Part shown: positions 52,113-62,250 of the stretch, one piece after another
How positions within the stretch are numbered: position 1 is the stretch's first letter
Layout: each line of letters starts with the position of its first letter
Assembly (NCBI GenBank): GCA_029379385.1
Contig: CM055612.1
Location: forward strand, 12,958,001-13,022,000
Direction: 5' to 3'
From: Quillaja saponaria
Lineage: Eukaryota > Streptophyta > Magnoliopsida > Fabales > Quillajaceae
Length of the DNA: 64,000 bases
Position numbers and translations under genes: made by a program
Notes under the pieces: model-generated
Seen by the model: the letters and a program-made list of their open reading frames with translations, nothing else
What the model was told of the DNA's origin: nothing
Database searches by the model: none

Positions 52113-53839
52113 ATTGGTATACAATTTACAAAAGTCATACAAACTTTAAGTCCTTCTACTTATAAAAACCATAAGACCCTATTCTTTCCAAAAAAAAAAT
52201 ATATATATAGATCTAGGTTTTAAAAAGATCTAACACAAGTGCTACGTCAAGAACATTTATGGGTTCAAGTTATACTACCAAGAACCATGCACATGAGCAT
52301 GAGGAGTTATTAGAATAAGATGATGAATGTTACAATTCTAATGATGGTGATTGAGGTGATGTTGGTCTTACAAGTATTGATGAGGATGAGACAATGAGCA
52401 ACTCATGAGTAGGAGGAAGAATTTTTTTTTGAAAGATGTTTGCAACTGAATTTTATGTTTCCTTTCTTGTTTGAACTTGAATTAGAGTTTGAAATGGCTC
52501 ATGTGTTATTCCATAAGCTTTAAATGCTTTAAATTTTTAATGCAATGTTTTTTGTGAACATTCCAACTATCATTGTATATATCTTCTCTTAAGAATATTT
52601 TAATTTTTTAATTTAAGTGTGCCTAGGCGTGTGCCTATGCCTTGCGCCTAGGCAATAGAAGCCCCTATTGCCTAAATGCCCCTAGCGCTCTTTAAAACAT
52701 TGAATAGGACCCATTTTGGGCAGTGGTGCTGAAATCAGAATTTTACATATGATTTTAATGATCTGCAGAAAAACACGAGTTTGCGAGTATATTGCATTTT
52801 GGATGGGATGTAGGTTAAATGGACATTTAAATGTTCTAATTTTAGCATTGTCGTAAGCTCCAAATAGTTACAAAAAGCCTCATTATTGTTGTCATTAATT
52901 TTATAGTTGTTGACAGTCTGTTGCTGTTGTAGCTTTGATTTAGGTTACAACCCAAATTCCATTTTTTACTATGCACTAAAGATTTTTTATTTCCAGTTTT
53001 CATTGATACAAGGATGGATATAAAATTTACATTTTGAAGCATAGGGGTATGCTGGGCCTATTTGGTTGTGCTTATTGAAACGATTTTCTATATTTTTGAG
53101 AACAAAAACAAAAGGGAAAGGTTCCAATTGACAAAGTGTTTTCTATTCTCCTGGCCCTAAACAGTTCTTAAAATCAAGAAACAATAAATGAGATCATCAT
53201 TTTGATGTTTTCTGTTTTCTCTTTTTTTATTTATTTATTTTTTTTCCTTTTAGTTTTTTCCAAACTGGTTTTCTCATTAGTGGCAATATTGTAATTTACT
53301 TTGAAGTACAAAACCCATCTACATGACAGACCTTCTACCCCCTCTTCATCATTTCCTCTTTTCTCTGCTAAGATGAATACACAATGAGCTTAGCCTCAAC
53401 CGGGTGCTGCTACATACTGTTGCTAGAGTAAACAGCATGTGTGGGGTTAAAAAAACCCCAGTATAAAATCCATATGGGCTGTACTGCCTGTTCATAGTTA
53501 CCCACTTGCATACGACATGCTTAGTGCCTTCTAAGCTATCTTTATTTATACTCTAACTAGAGATGTCTTCTTAGTGGTCCAAAATAATATTACCATTTTA
53601 ACAACCTTGACTATTATTAGGTTTTTGAGTGTGTAGATTGATCCTGTATATTTGCATGTCTTGAATTTTAATTGATACATCTAACCCTTTCTATGTAGGG
53701 GAAAATGTCAAGAACATGGATAATATACAACAAACCTGAGGAGCCCAATTCCATTCATGCTGGACTTCTCCTGGCACTAGGATTGCATGGGTATCTGCGT
53801 GTTCTAAGTATCACTGATATATACCAGTACTTTTCACAG
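35520..53839 (+). CDS. APC1: Anaphase-promoting complex subunit 1, 5' part (17 exons)
   Basis: APC1 is the large scaffold subunit of the APC/C ubiquitin ligase, which marks cyclins and securin for destruction. Exons are 35520-35746, 36037-36100, 36830-36914, 37560-37846, 38045-38150, 38232-38392, 40304-40491, 40604-40673, 43142-43309, 43496-43983, 44832-45291, 45742-46080, 47239-47322, 50442-50534, 50738-50797, 51094-51192 and 53699-53839. All junctions are GT-AG and phases agree, giving 3120 nt or 1040 codons without a stop. The ATG at 35520 gives MSLGVRRLTVLGEFKPFGLI, the conserved plant APC1 start. Other family matches are ELFIRGNRIIW, EKTIWTSDQVPLM, NNEIVFDVKPDMSWS and NSIHAGLLLALGLHGYLRVL, the last being a proteasome/cyclosome repeat. 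Plant APC1 is much longer, so roughly the C-terminal 40 percent lies beyond 64000. I found no exon 18 between 53840 and 64000. Confidence 0.95.
38393..40303. other. APC1 intron 6, no identified insert
   Basis: A 1.9-kb intron. It is T-rich on the sense strand, as plant introns are, and I recognise no transposon protein or terminal repeat in it. Confidence 0.55.
40955..41317 (+). mobile_element. 5'-truncated L1 (LINE) 3' fragment in APC1 intron 8
   Basis: Flanked by a perfect 15-bp target-site duplication, ATATATTTAATCTGC, at 40940-40954 and 41318-41332. The body decodes in part like the tail after the L1 reverse transcriptase and ends in the family's 3' UTR: GGACCTCTTGTCCTCCCTTG, then TTCTTTCTCCATAAAA and a short A-rich tail. 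It is in the same orientation as APC1. The variable target-site duplication, 5' truncation and A tail are the marks of L1 insertion. Confidence 0.85.
41855..42191 (+). mobile_element. Second L1 3' fragment in APC1 intron 8
   Basis: Alignable with the fragment at 40955-41317: TTTGATGACTCATTCC, then TTGTAGAGATGTATTTTC, then GCTTGTCCTCCCCCTGTACT and CTCCATAAAATTC, ending in an A-rich tail. It is sense relative to APC1. I could not identify its target-site duplication. The stretch after it (about 42220-42310) contains AGTCATTGGGATCGGCTACA, a motif I have seen in dispersed plant repeats but cannot assign. Confidence 0.7.
44298..44490 (+). mobile_element. L1 3' fragment in APC1 intron 10
   Basis: Short copy of the same L1 3' end: GAGGACTCTTGTCCTCCCTT, then TTCTTTCTATCCCAATAAAA and an A-rich tail. 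A short repeat, TTCTATG, lies on both sides (about 44291 and 44491) and may be the target-site duplication. Orientation is sense to APC1. Confidence 0.7.
46081..47238. other. APC1 intron 12
   Basis: About 1.16 kb. Around 46540-46745 it may contain another retroelement 3' end, because AATATAATAAACTCTTTATT is followed by an A-rich run. No coding remnant supports this. Confidence 0.35.
47800..47880 (+). repeat. GA-rich simple repeat
   Basis: About 80 bases composed almost only of G and A, with GAGAGG repeated many times. It lies in the left LTR-like remnant of the intron 13 Copia element. The right LTR-like remnant has a shorter version, so the tract may have expanded after insertion. Confidence 0.85.
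48540..48727 (+). mobile_element. L1 3' fragment nested in the intron 13 Copia remnant
   Basis: Same L1 3' end as the copies in introns 8 and 10: GAGGACATCTTGTCTTCCCC, then TTCTTTCTCTCTTAATAAAA and an A-rich end. Similar sequences on both sides (ATCAGCTAGAGA near 48519 and ATCTGCTAGAGA near 48729) may be a diverged target-site duplication. It is sense to APC1 and interrupts the Copia coding remnants. Confidence 0.7.
51180..51704 (+). repeat. 267-bp tandem duplication that includes the exon 16 splice donor
   Basis: The sequence from 51180, starting with GGCCCCCCTTCAGGTTTAAT, recurs from 51447. Copies extend through AATCTTGAAAGTTTT, AATACACTGATAAA and GGTTTTGTTGTTCTGAG with scattered differences; the second copy is slightly shorter. 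The first copy begins within the last 13 bases of APC1 exon 16, so the second copy holds a duplicate donor site at 51459/51460 with identical immediate context. Confidence 0.9.
51868..52702. mobile_element. Non-autonomous hAT-like element in APC1 intron 16
   Basis: The left end begins AGTGTTGGGAAAAGTGCGCC and the right end, inverted, begins CAATGTTTTAAAGAGCGC. Both are followed by many CTAGGC/GCCTAG motifs. The middle has a TA tract (about 52077-52105) and, around 52230-52410, scraps resembling an acidic transposase tail (LTSIDEDET). It is probably an internal deletion derivative. The terminal style is shared with the clathrin intron 11 element. No target-site duplication was found. Confidence 0.6.
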
Positions 53840-54410
53840 GTTAGTTTTAAATAACCAAATTCCTTTTATCTACGTTTGTAATACTTATTTGGTTTAAAAA
53901 CTTTATGTCTGATGCATGTAAAATTATATCTAATATTGATACTTGATTGCAAGAGTAAACCAATGTTAGGGTTTAATTTTGTTTGAAAGAACTCTGGTTA
54001 ATTAGAGTTTTGTTTGCGCAGCAGGTAGTTCATTATTTCATTTGGTAGTGAGCATCGGTTCGGGTCAGGTGGTATTGAACCTCCCATCACACCGAACCGA
54101 TGCAATTAGTTATCATTTGAAATCAACTGATTGCCTAATCAATTATGTTGGTTATTTGAAAATTGAAGCAAAAGATTTTCTTTAATAAACCTTTTATTAA
54201 AAGAAAAATGATAAAAAAGAAATGAATTTACAAGCTACCCATCCTACCTTATTCTTGACGGCCCATTTTTGTCTCAGTAGAGTCTTTTAGTGGCATGTTT
54301 CGGTCTTCTTTCCCATTACTTAGAAAAAGTAGGCCACCGGTTCAAGGGACAAGATATTATCATTACCACCTGGACAATTAGACATCCAACCCATAATTGC
54401 AATGACCTAA

Positions 54411-54448
54411 TTGCAAGAGTAGAGCTTTACCAACTGAGCTGTATCCCC
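54411..54448 (-). pseudogene. trnA-UGC: Plastid trnA-UGC 5' exon fragment
   Basis: The 38 bases match the whole 5' exon of plastid alanine tRNA with four differences. The D-arm sequence AGCTCAGTTGG is intact. The 3' exon is absent, so it cannot give a tRNA. Confidence 0.88.
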
Positions 54449-54511
54449 CGAGCCAAGTGGAGCATGCATGAAGGAGTCAGATGCTTCTTTTATTCTTTTC
54501 CTTGGTGCAGC

Positions 54512-54546
54512 TGGGCCATCCTGGACTAGAACTAGAAGTCTTGCCC
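54512..54546 (-). pseudogene. trnI-GAU: Plastid trnI-GAU 3' exon fragment
   Basis: The 35 bases match the 3' exon of plastid isoleucine tRNA, ending CCAGGATGGCCCA with one change. The T-arm has substitutions (CTAGTTCTAG in place of CTGGTTCAAG). Without the 5' exon it is not functional. Confidence 0.85.
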
Positions 54547-55131
54547 GTGAAGTAAATCATCGCACTTACGGTCCAACCAATTGGGAGAGAATTCATAGAT
54601 TCCTTTTCGGGAGCGATTCATCCTTCCCGAATGAAGCATACAACTCTCCCAAAATCTTAAACCTTAATTACTCATTTTCTGCAACTTAATTTAACATAAA
54701 ACAACTAAAACCCCAACCCTTGCTACAAAGTCTTAAGACCTAAATGGCAAATCTATAAACACAACAATAGACTCAAATAATAAATAATAAGGTTTCTGCA
54801 CAGACATTAAAGCGTGGATCGTGATTGGACTGGAGCCTTAATGTCAAAATCGGAGTGATAGATAGGTAGATTTACTCTGAAAAAGCGAAGTTTGGAAATT
54901 TGGAAATTTGATGGAAGAAAGTCTAAAAGGTACGAGTTTAAGAGAAAAAGGTAAAGACTAAGAGGAGAAATTTTGGTTTAGGGTGAGAGGTAGAGATCAA
55001 GAAATGTAGAGCCACAAGTATGAGGATTAGAGAGAGATAAAGCAGTGAGAGATAAAGCATGAGTGAGGCAGTAAAATGAAAAGTTTGTAATTATTGCATA
55101 TAAAAAATATTTCAAATATTATATTGAATAC

Positions 55132-55318
55132 TGTAAAACCTAAAAGAGAGATACCCAAAGTGTTTTGATGAATTGGATGAGAATTTCTCATACCTAAGAT
55201 AGTATATTTATACTACGAGATTGTGTGGAGTACAAATAAGTTAACTATACATAAATAAAGAAATTATAAATAAGAAAATTTGACCCACTAATTAAGCTGT
55301 TATGTTTACACTCTAACA
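55132..55318 (-). repeat. Copia 3' LTR (about 187 bp)
   Basis: On the minus strand it begins TGTTAGAGTG directly after the polypurine tract and ends TTTTACA, giving TG...CA ends. A TATA-like TATAAATA lies at 55205-55212. The partner LTR is not present to confirm the inner boundary, so the length is inferred. Confidence 0.6.
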
Positions 55319-55377
55319 CCCCCTCAAACTGGAGTATAAAGATTATATGTTCCAAGCTTGTTGCATAGATATCACAG

Positions 55378-58300
55378 TCAGTTTCCTGCCAAAGATTTTG
55401 TGAATAAGTCTGCTAACTGATTTTTTGATTTTGCATATGTGGTCTTGATTGTATTATCTATAAGCTTATCACGAACGAAATGACAGTCAACTTCTATATG
55501 TATTATTCGTTCATGAAAGACTGGATTTGATGCAATATGTAATGTAGCTTGATTATCGCATATTAACTCCATAGGCTGTGAGTGCTAAAATCCAAGTTCG
55601 TCTAATAGATTTTTCAACCAAACTAACTCAGTAGTGGTATGGGTCATGACCCTATATTTAGATTCAACACTGGATCTTGCAATAATAGTTTGCTTTTTGC
55701 TTTTTCATGAAATAAGATTTCCACCCTAGAAATATACAGTATCCTGTAGTAGATTTTCTGTCAAATAAAGAGCCTGCCCAATCAGCACCGCTATAACCTT
55801 GAACTGGAGTAAAATTATGTTTATAAACTAATATATGACCACGATCATGTCCTCGAACTAGAGTGTGTCCATAATTCTTATATAGTATTACCTTTTCGGG
55901 TACAGTTTTAAGGTATCTTATGATACAAATAAAAGCATTCAAATGAGATGTTTGAGACTGAGAAAGAAATTGGCTAACCACACTAGTTGCAAAAGGAATA
56001 TCTGGTTTAGTGATTGTGAGAATAATTCAGCTTATCAACATGACGTTTGTATTGCTTAGGATTTGTCGGTAGCTCCCCCTCATCCGGTACAAGTTTAGTG
56101 TTGGGTTCCATAAGAGTGTCTACAGGTTTGGAATCCAACATATCTATATCACTTAAGACATCTAGATAATACTTTCTTTAAGAAAGGCAAATCTCCAATT
56201 GTGATTTCGCAACCTCTATGCCCAAGAAGTATTTTAACTATCATAAGTCTTTAGTTTGAAACTTAGACTGTAGGAATGATTTTAATTGCTGAATCCCATG
56301 ATTATCATCACTTGTAATTATAATATCATCTACATATACAATTAAAAGAATTCTGCCATTGGATATATGCTTATAAAAAATCGAGTGATCAACAGTACAT
56401 TTTTGAAGGCCAAAACTAAGAACAACTTCACTGAATCTACCAAATCAAGCTTTGAGAGATTGCTTTAAGCCATATAGAGACTTTTTCAATCGACACACCA
56501 TATCGGACTCCTCCTGAGCAACAAAACCAGGTGATTGCTCTATAAAGACTTCTTCGTCAAGGTCACCATGTAAGAAAGCATTTTTGATGTCCAATTGATA
56601 GAATGGCCAATCAAAAATAGCAGCTAGAGGTATGAATACCATGACAGAAGTAATTTTAGCTACGGGAGAGAAAATTTATGAATAATCCACACCATAGACC
56701 TGAGTGTAGCCTTTTGCAACCAATCTAGCCTTTAAGCGATTAACAGAACCATCAGGATGAACTTTCATTCTGTATACCCATTTACATCCAATAGTGGATT
56801 TGCCTAGAAGGTAAAAAGATTAGTTCCTAAGTACCATTAGTATGTAAGGCGTTCATTTCATCAACCATGGCCTGCAGCCACCCGGGATGAGCAAGAGCAT
56901 CACTGATTGAATTTGGAACAAAAATAGAAGACAGAGGATACAAATGCATAATAGGGTGAAGATAAATGGTGATAACTCAAAAAAGTATAAATAGGATAAG
57001 GATTACAAGTTGAATGAGTACCTCTTTGTAAAATAGGTGGCGAAGCAGGATCTAAGGCACGGGAAGGTGTTGGTACAGAAGGTGAGTCATCATGTACATC
57101 AATAGTGTCTGCTGGAAGATCAGGCCAAGAACGACGGTGTTAAACCTAGAGAGGACGTTCGGATGAGATAGAAGATTTAGGTAGTGGTGCAGATGATACA
57201 TGTTCATTCGGTCAAAGATAAGGAACAAGAAGAGCCATATAGATAGGAGGTGACTCGGGAATAGTTGAGGGAAAGAATAAAGATTTCTTAAAAAATGTGA
57301 CATCAGCTGAGGTAAAGTAACGATTCTTATCTGGACAGTAACATTAATACCCTTTTTGAAGGTGAGAATAACCCAAGAAGATACACTTAATTGATTTGGA
57401 AGAGAGTTTATCTTGTCCAGGTGTTAGATCATGAACAAAACAAATGCAACCAAAGATACGAAGCGGAAGTGAATATAAGGGATGATTAAGAAAGATGATA
57501 GAATGCGGAATTTTGTTATGCAATGTAGAAGATGACATGCGATTAATAAGGTAGCATGCAGTAAGTATAGCATCACTTCAAAACTGAAGTGGAACATGAC
57601 CATGAAGTAATAGAGTGGGAGCTGTTTTAATTAAATGTCTGTTTTTGCCCTCAGCAACTCCATTTTGTTGAGGGGTGTGAGAATAAGATGATTGATGCAG
57701 CATATCTTGAGATGTCATAAAGTGCTGAAATGATGTAGAAAAGTATTCATGTGTATTATCACTATGCAAAATAGCCACTGAAGATGTAGGTAGTGTGGTA
57801 AGATGGTAAAGGCCTTGTGACTCACGCCCTGTGCCAATCGTTCATCTCGTATGTCGGTCCTGTATAGTAAATGAATCATCAATGAAAGTGACAAAACAAT
57901 TGAGAGAATGAGTCAATTGACTAATAGAAATCAGACTGAACAAACATTCTGGGACATAAAGCATATACTCTAAAGGCAAAGAAGATAATGGTATAGCTTG
58001 ACCTATACCTTTAGCAATGGTTGTGAAACCATTAATTATAGTGACAGTGAAAAGTTATGGTGCATTACTAATACTCGAAAAAAAGTTTAGGGTTACTAGA
58101 TATGTGATCAGAGGCACTAGAATCAAGAATCCAAGTGTCAGAAGAGGTCTGAGAGAGGCAGGCGACATAATTACCATAAGAAGATTGATGGGTAGTTGAT
58201 ATTAAGAGGCTTGTCTTTAGATGGTAAAACTTCAAGTGAATTGGCTGACTGAACAATGTTAGCTTTAGGACCTGGATAACTAATTAGCCGATAACACTTT

Positions 58301-59140
58301 TCTTTGGTATAGCCCATCCTATTACAATGTGTGCACTGGGGACGTCCACGATCTCGACCTCCTCAACCACGACCTCCGCGAGTACTAGAGTGAGAGATCA
58401 AGATCGAGGAATCAAGAGATGGATTCTCAACACGTGTTACTATCGGAGAGGAGATACGTAACAAGCGAGCAAACACTTCTTCCATGGAAGGAATAATAGG
58501 ACTAGTCAATATTTGATGGCGAACTGGATCAAGATCAGCTTGAAGGCCATATAGAGTGAGAATCATGAATAGCTTGTCCTTTTGTGTCTCTTGGTCAGCC
58601 AGATCAGTGGTAAGAGATAATATATCAGCAAATTTAGCTTTGACATTCTGAATCTTGCCCAATTAGGTGGACATATCCTGATTAGCCTGATTTAGATTCA
58701 ACAAATTAGAAACGACAGTGTAAAAATGTTGGATATCAATAGTGTATAAACTTTTGGGCCCGTTTCCACAAGTCAAAACATGTCTTATATGCACGAAAAA
58801 TCTGTAATATAGAAGGTTCTAGGGATGCCCAGAGTAAACTGCATAATTGGGCATCGATCTTTTTCCAATTGGGTTGCTCAAGGGTTGGAATATTGGCCAA
58901 TGATTTCGTGAGACGATTTTCATATCATTGTTCCAGAAACCATAACTCAATAGATGCAGCTCAAGACAAATAATTAGATCATTCAATTTCTTTATAGTAA
59001 TAACAGGGGATCTAAAAAATACAGATGTAAAAGTACTAGGTTTCGTGTCGGTAAGTGTGAAAATTGAATTGATTCGCTTGAAACGGGTGAATCGACACGA
59101 TTTTTTGTACCTTGGTTGGCCATTAGTTTGGAGCATGTTG
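55378..59140 (-). pseudogene. Copia gag-pol pseudogene
   Basis: Gag starts near 59140-59110 and includes NYLSWAASIELWFLEQ and WKKIDAQLCSLLW. A CCHC knuckle is at about 58300-58340 (CTHCNRMGY). The protease region has TWILDSSASDHI, where DSGA would be usual. Integrase pieces include TPQQNGVAEGKNRHL and FGCICFVHDL. Reverse transcriptase shows YQLDIKNAFLHGDL and YVDD. RNase H shows GADWAGSLFDRKSTTGY and the tail [10 protein letters not shown]. Many frameshifts and stops separate these blocks, so the copy is dead. Confidence 0.92.
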
Positions 59141-59160
59141 TTACCACTGAAGAAAGACAA

Positions 59161-59459
59161 GGCGACTATAAGAACATTGTAACCTTATTTTTGACCTTTT
59201 AATCGTATTCCTTGATATTGGGTATCAAGCCGGTTGGCATTGAATCTCATGTCTTTTATTTACATCAGTTATTGAGAAAATGAAGCACAAAGAATTGGTT
59301 TCATATAAAATTTTTCAATATATTGCCCGTCAATTAAAAAGATAGGAGATAGCAGGGCAATAGTTATTTCAGTGTTACATCAAATTTTTGATTCTTCTGC
59401 AAACTCATGTTGGAATTATTCATTCTTGTAAAATTTCTTCATTTATTGCATATTATAGT
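59161..59459. other. Intron 17 spacer
   Basis: No element end or gene is recognised between the Copia gag and the first L1 fragment. A short stretch near 59236-59258 resembles one near 54080-54103 (a GGTATTGAACCTC-like motif), which may be a shared repeat. Confidence 0.4.
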
Positions 59460-60330
59460 GGCTATAAAAAAAGCTAGGCTTGGGAGTGAAAATCTAAGAG
59501 GCAACATAAAGAAATTTCAAAGTTAAGTGTGGCTGAAATTTCTGATGATGCAGCCTCAATTGACCCATAAAACACCAAAGATGCCTTTCTAGATATGCTC
59601 TACAAGGCTAACACGAATAGGGAAAGGGAAAATGTTATGTGTTGGACGCCAGGTAGTTCTAATTCTTTCTTCGTTGAAAGTTTTTATATCCAACTGAATA
59701 CCTGCAGCAAAGTTTCTTTTCCCTGGAAATTTTGTCTGACATGCTAAGGTGGCCTTTAAAATTGCGTTCTTTGTTTGGATAATCTCCTTAAATCAATACT
59801 AACAACGACAATATGATGAAGATAGGTTCTTGCATCATGACTTGTGTTGTTTGTGCAAAAATAGTGGTGATAGGTGAACCACTTGTTAATTCATTGCTTG
59901 ATTGCTAGAACCTTGTGGTAGTTGGTGTTTGGACTTTCTGGGATTGCTTGGGTAATGCCTAATATGGTTAAGGATCTCTTGTTCTCAGAGTGGAGCCAGA
60001 GATCGTAGTAGGCTAGCTTGTTAGGTGGCTACTCTTTGTTTGATATGAGTGATTTGGCTGAGAAGAACAATCTTATCTTCAATAATGAGGAGGTGTCTTT
60101 GGAAAAACTGCAGAGAATCTTTTTATTTATGTGGTTCTAATGGATGTCTATTTAGCATTCTTTCACTCCATTGGGTCTCTTGTAAAATTTATAGATGGAT
60201 TGAATTGTAATTAGTAGCTTTACTTTTTGCCTCCGATGGTTGTGCCTGTACTTGCTTTTTGTTCAAAAGATATGACCTTTATTTTCATTAATAAACTCAT
60301 TACTTATCAAATAAAAATAAAGAAAAAGAA
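59460..60330 (+). mobile_element. L1 3' part with zf-RVT domain remnant
   Basis: Decodes with shifts to the region after the L1 reverse transcriptase: FVESFYIQL, VSFPWKFCL, VNHLLIHCLIARTLW and LSGIAWVMPNMVKDLLFSEW. This fits the zinc-binding zf-RVT domain of plant L1 elements. The 3' end has TTAATAAACTCATTACTTAT followed by an A-rich tail. It is sense to APC1. No intact open frame is present. Confidence 0.78.
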
Positions 60331-60901
60331 AGCCTATAACTTGAACCCATCAAGAGATGCACTCTCCTACCTTCAGAGAAGGACAATGGCCTATCTCTGT
60401 TGCTTTCTCATTTTGCCAATTCCATCTTGACCTATTTGATTTGTTGGAAGTGAAAGAGCTAAGATGGATAGAGAGATAAAGATGAAAGGGGAGGAGACAA
60501 TGATCGGCCCATTGAGTCTTTTGATATGTAATATGTCATTTATTCTATTTGATTAATAGTGTAATATGGTCAATTAAATTTATCTGTATTTATTATGTTA
60601 TGGCCTTATAGATTTTGGCTGTGGTAATAAGGTCACACCAAAAACAATTATGGAGTTTTGCATTTTTTTTTTTGGTACCAATTAATTCTAACTTAGTTAT
60701 AGCGATCAAAATCTAGGCTTAGCTGTCATTACAAGTTTTAATGCCGTAGTCATTACAAGTGTTAATGTCGCATGATAATCTACTCCATAAGTTTGAATCC
60801 TATCCTCCTAGCGTTGTCTTGGATCTCTCAATTATGACTTTGTTCTACATAAAAATAGAAAGTACTATGTTCAACCCTGAGATATGGTGTCAGAAGAGAA
60901 A

Positions 60902-61001
60902 GAACATCATAATGGCTTTATAGAAAAGGGACAATGAGTTGTATAAGAGATGAACATCATAATGGCTTTATAGAAAAGGGACAATGAGTTGTATAAGAGA
61001 T
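60902..61001. repeat. 50-bp perfect tandem duplication
   Basis: 60902-60951 and 60952-61001 are identical, beginning GAACATCATAATGGC. The surrounding 60330-61130 shows no gene. Confidence 0.92.
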
Positions 61002-61129
61002 GATAGGATGTCAAGCTTAAGTTTGAACTCCTTTCCTAATAGCAATGAAGATACACATTATGACTAAGAATTAGTTGTTATCGACTTAGTACAACTTTTT
61101 AACATAATCACTAAGCACCCTCTCTAGCA

Positions 61130-62250
61130 CGCCAACCTACCTTATCTTTCATTTCATGATATTGGCTTTAGTTGCTTAGAGGTTGGAAAAATCATTTGTG
61201 ATTTCCTTTGGCGTGGAAAAGATGGGAACAAAAATCTTACCTGGTAGGATAGGTTGATATTTCTGAACCACTTTGGTGTGGGGTTTTAGGGGTAAGGAAT
61301 TTGAGATACTTTAATATTGCGCTTATGGGTAAATGGTTATGGAGATTTGCTACAAGGGAACAATCTCTGGAGAAATGTTTTGGTTTTTTAAGTATGGTGA
61401 AGAGTCATGTAGGTGGACTACTTTGGCTGTCGGTTGTTCTCACGGAGTTGAGTATTTGGAAGGCTATTAGAGGTGGATGGAATATCGCAATGTTTATTGC
61501 CTTTGATGTTGGGAATTAAGGAGTGTTCCCTTTTGGGATGATGTGTGGTCCATGGATGTATCTCTGATAGTAAAGTTTCTGGATATTTACTACATAGTAG
61601 CAAACAAAAACACTACTGTTGCTAATTCTGTGGAATGGGTAAGAAGTATCTTCCATTGCAATGTTCATTTCATTCCAGTGCTGCAGGATTGGGAATTAGA
61701 TTCTATGAATGCTTTCTTTCACTCTTTATACTTTTTTTTTCTGCCTCTTCAGTAGACCTTGGGTTATGCAAAATTCAATTATAGATTTACTTAAGTCATT
61801 GAACTGGAAGATGGGTAGTAGAAGAAGCTAAGCAACATGGAATGTTGTTCTTGGTTGTTTAAGGTAGAGTTTCTGGATATTTACTACATAGTAGCATACA
61901 AAAACGCTGCTATTGCTAATTCTGTGGAATGGGCAAGAAGTATCTTCCATTGCAATGTTCATTTCATTCCAGTGCTGCAGGATTGGGAATTAGATTCTAT
62001 GAAGTGCTTTCTTTCACTCTTTGTACTTTTTTTTTTCTGCCCCTATCCAATTATGCAAAATACAATTATAGATTTACTTAAGTCATTGAGCTGGAAAATG
62101 GGTAGTAGAAGAAGAAGCAACATGGAATGTTATTCCTGGTTGTTTAAGGTAGACTTTGTGGTCTAAATGAAATAGTCGTATCGTATCTTTCAAGGTTTAG
62201 AGAGAACAAGGGAGGGGAGCTGAAGAGATTTTTTTTATTCTTTATTCTCT
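61130..62250 (+). mobile_element. Second L1 remnant (C-terminal reverse-transcriptase flank)
   Basis: Pieces read LEKIICDFLWRGKDGNKN, then RYFNIALMGKWLWRFATRE and VEWVRSIFHCNVHFIPVLQD. These correspond to the stretch between the L1 reverse transcriptase and the zf-RVT domain, so it overlaps little with the remnant at 59460-60330. Stops and an internal duplication show it is dead. Confidence 0.78.
61574..62155 (+). repeat. Tandem duplication of about 290 bp inside the L1 remnant
   Basis: The block starting AGTTTCTGGATATTTACTAC at 61574 recurs at 61868, a period of 294. The second copy ends near 62153 with a third, partial match to the unit start. Copies differ by few substitutions and small indels, so the duplication is younger than the L1 decay. 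Confidence 0.88.

Larger units (their letters stand above)
54228..54648 (-). other. Nuclear plastid DNA insertion (NUPT): trnI-trnA region of the inverted repeat
   Basis: On the minus strand, in order: part of the trnI-GAU intron, its 3' exon, a 63-base spacer, the trnA-UGC 5' exon and the start of the trnA intron. This is the gene order of the plastid rRNA operon spacer. Several differences from the plastid sequence as I remember it are spread along the segment, so it is an old insertion rather than contamination. It lies in APC1 intron 17. Confidence 0.9.
55132..59150 (-). mobile_element. Copia retrotransposon lacking its 5' LTR, in APC1 intron 17
   Basis: Minus-strand element with gag, protease, integrase, reverse transcriptase and RNase H remnants in Copia order. 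A 3' LTR (55132-55318) and a polypurine tract (55319-55328, TTTGAGGGGG on the minus strand) close its 3' end. No matching LTR is found to the right of gag (about 59150), so the element is truncated or rearranged there. It is antisense to APC1. Confidence 0.9.

Noticed and set aside
54411..54546. Functional tRNA genes
   Set aside because: Only one exon of each split plastid tRNA is present, with mutations, so they are a plastid DNA insertion.
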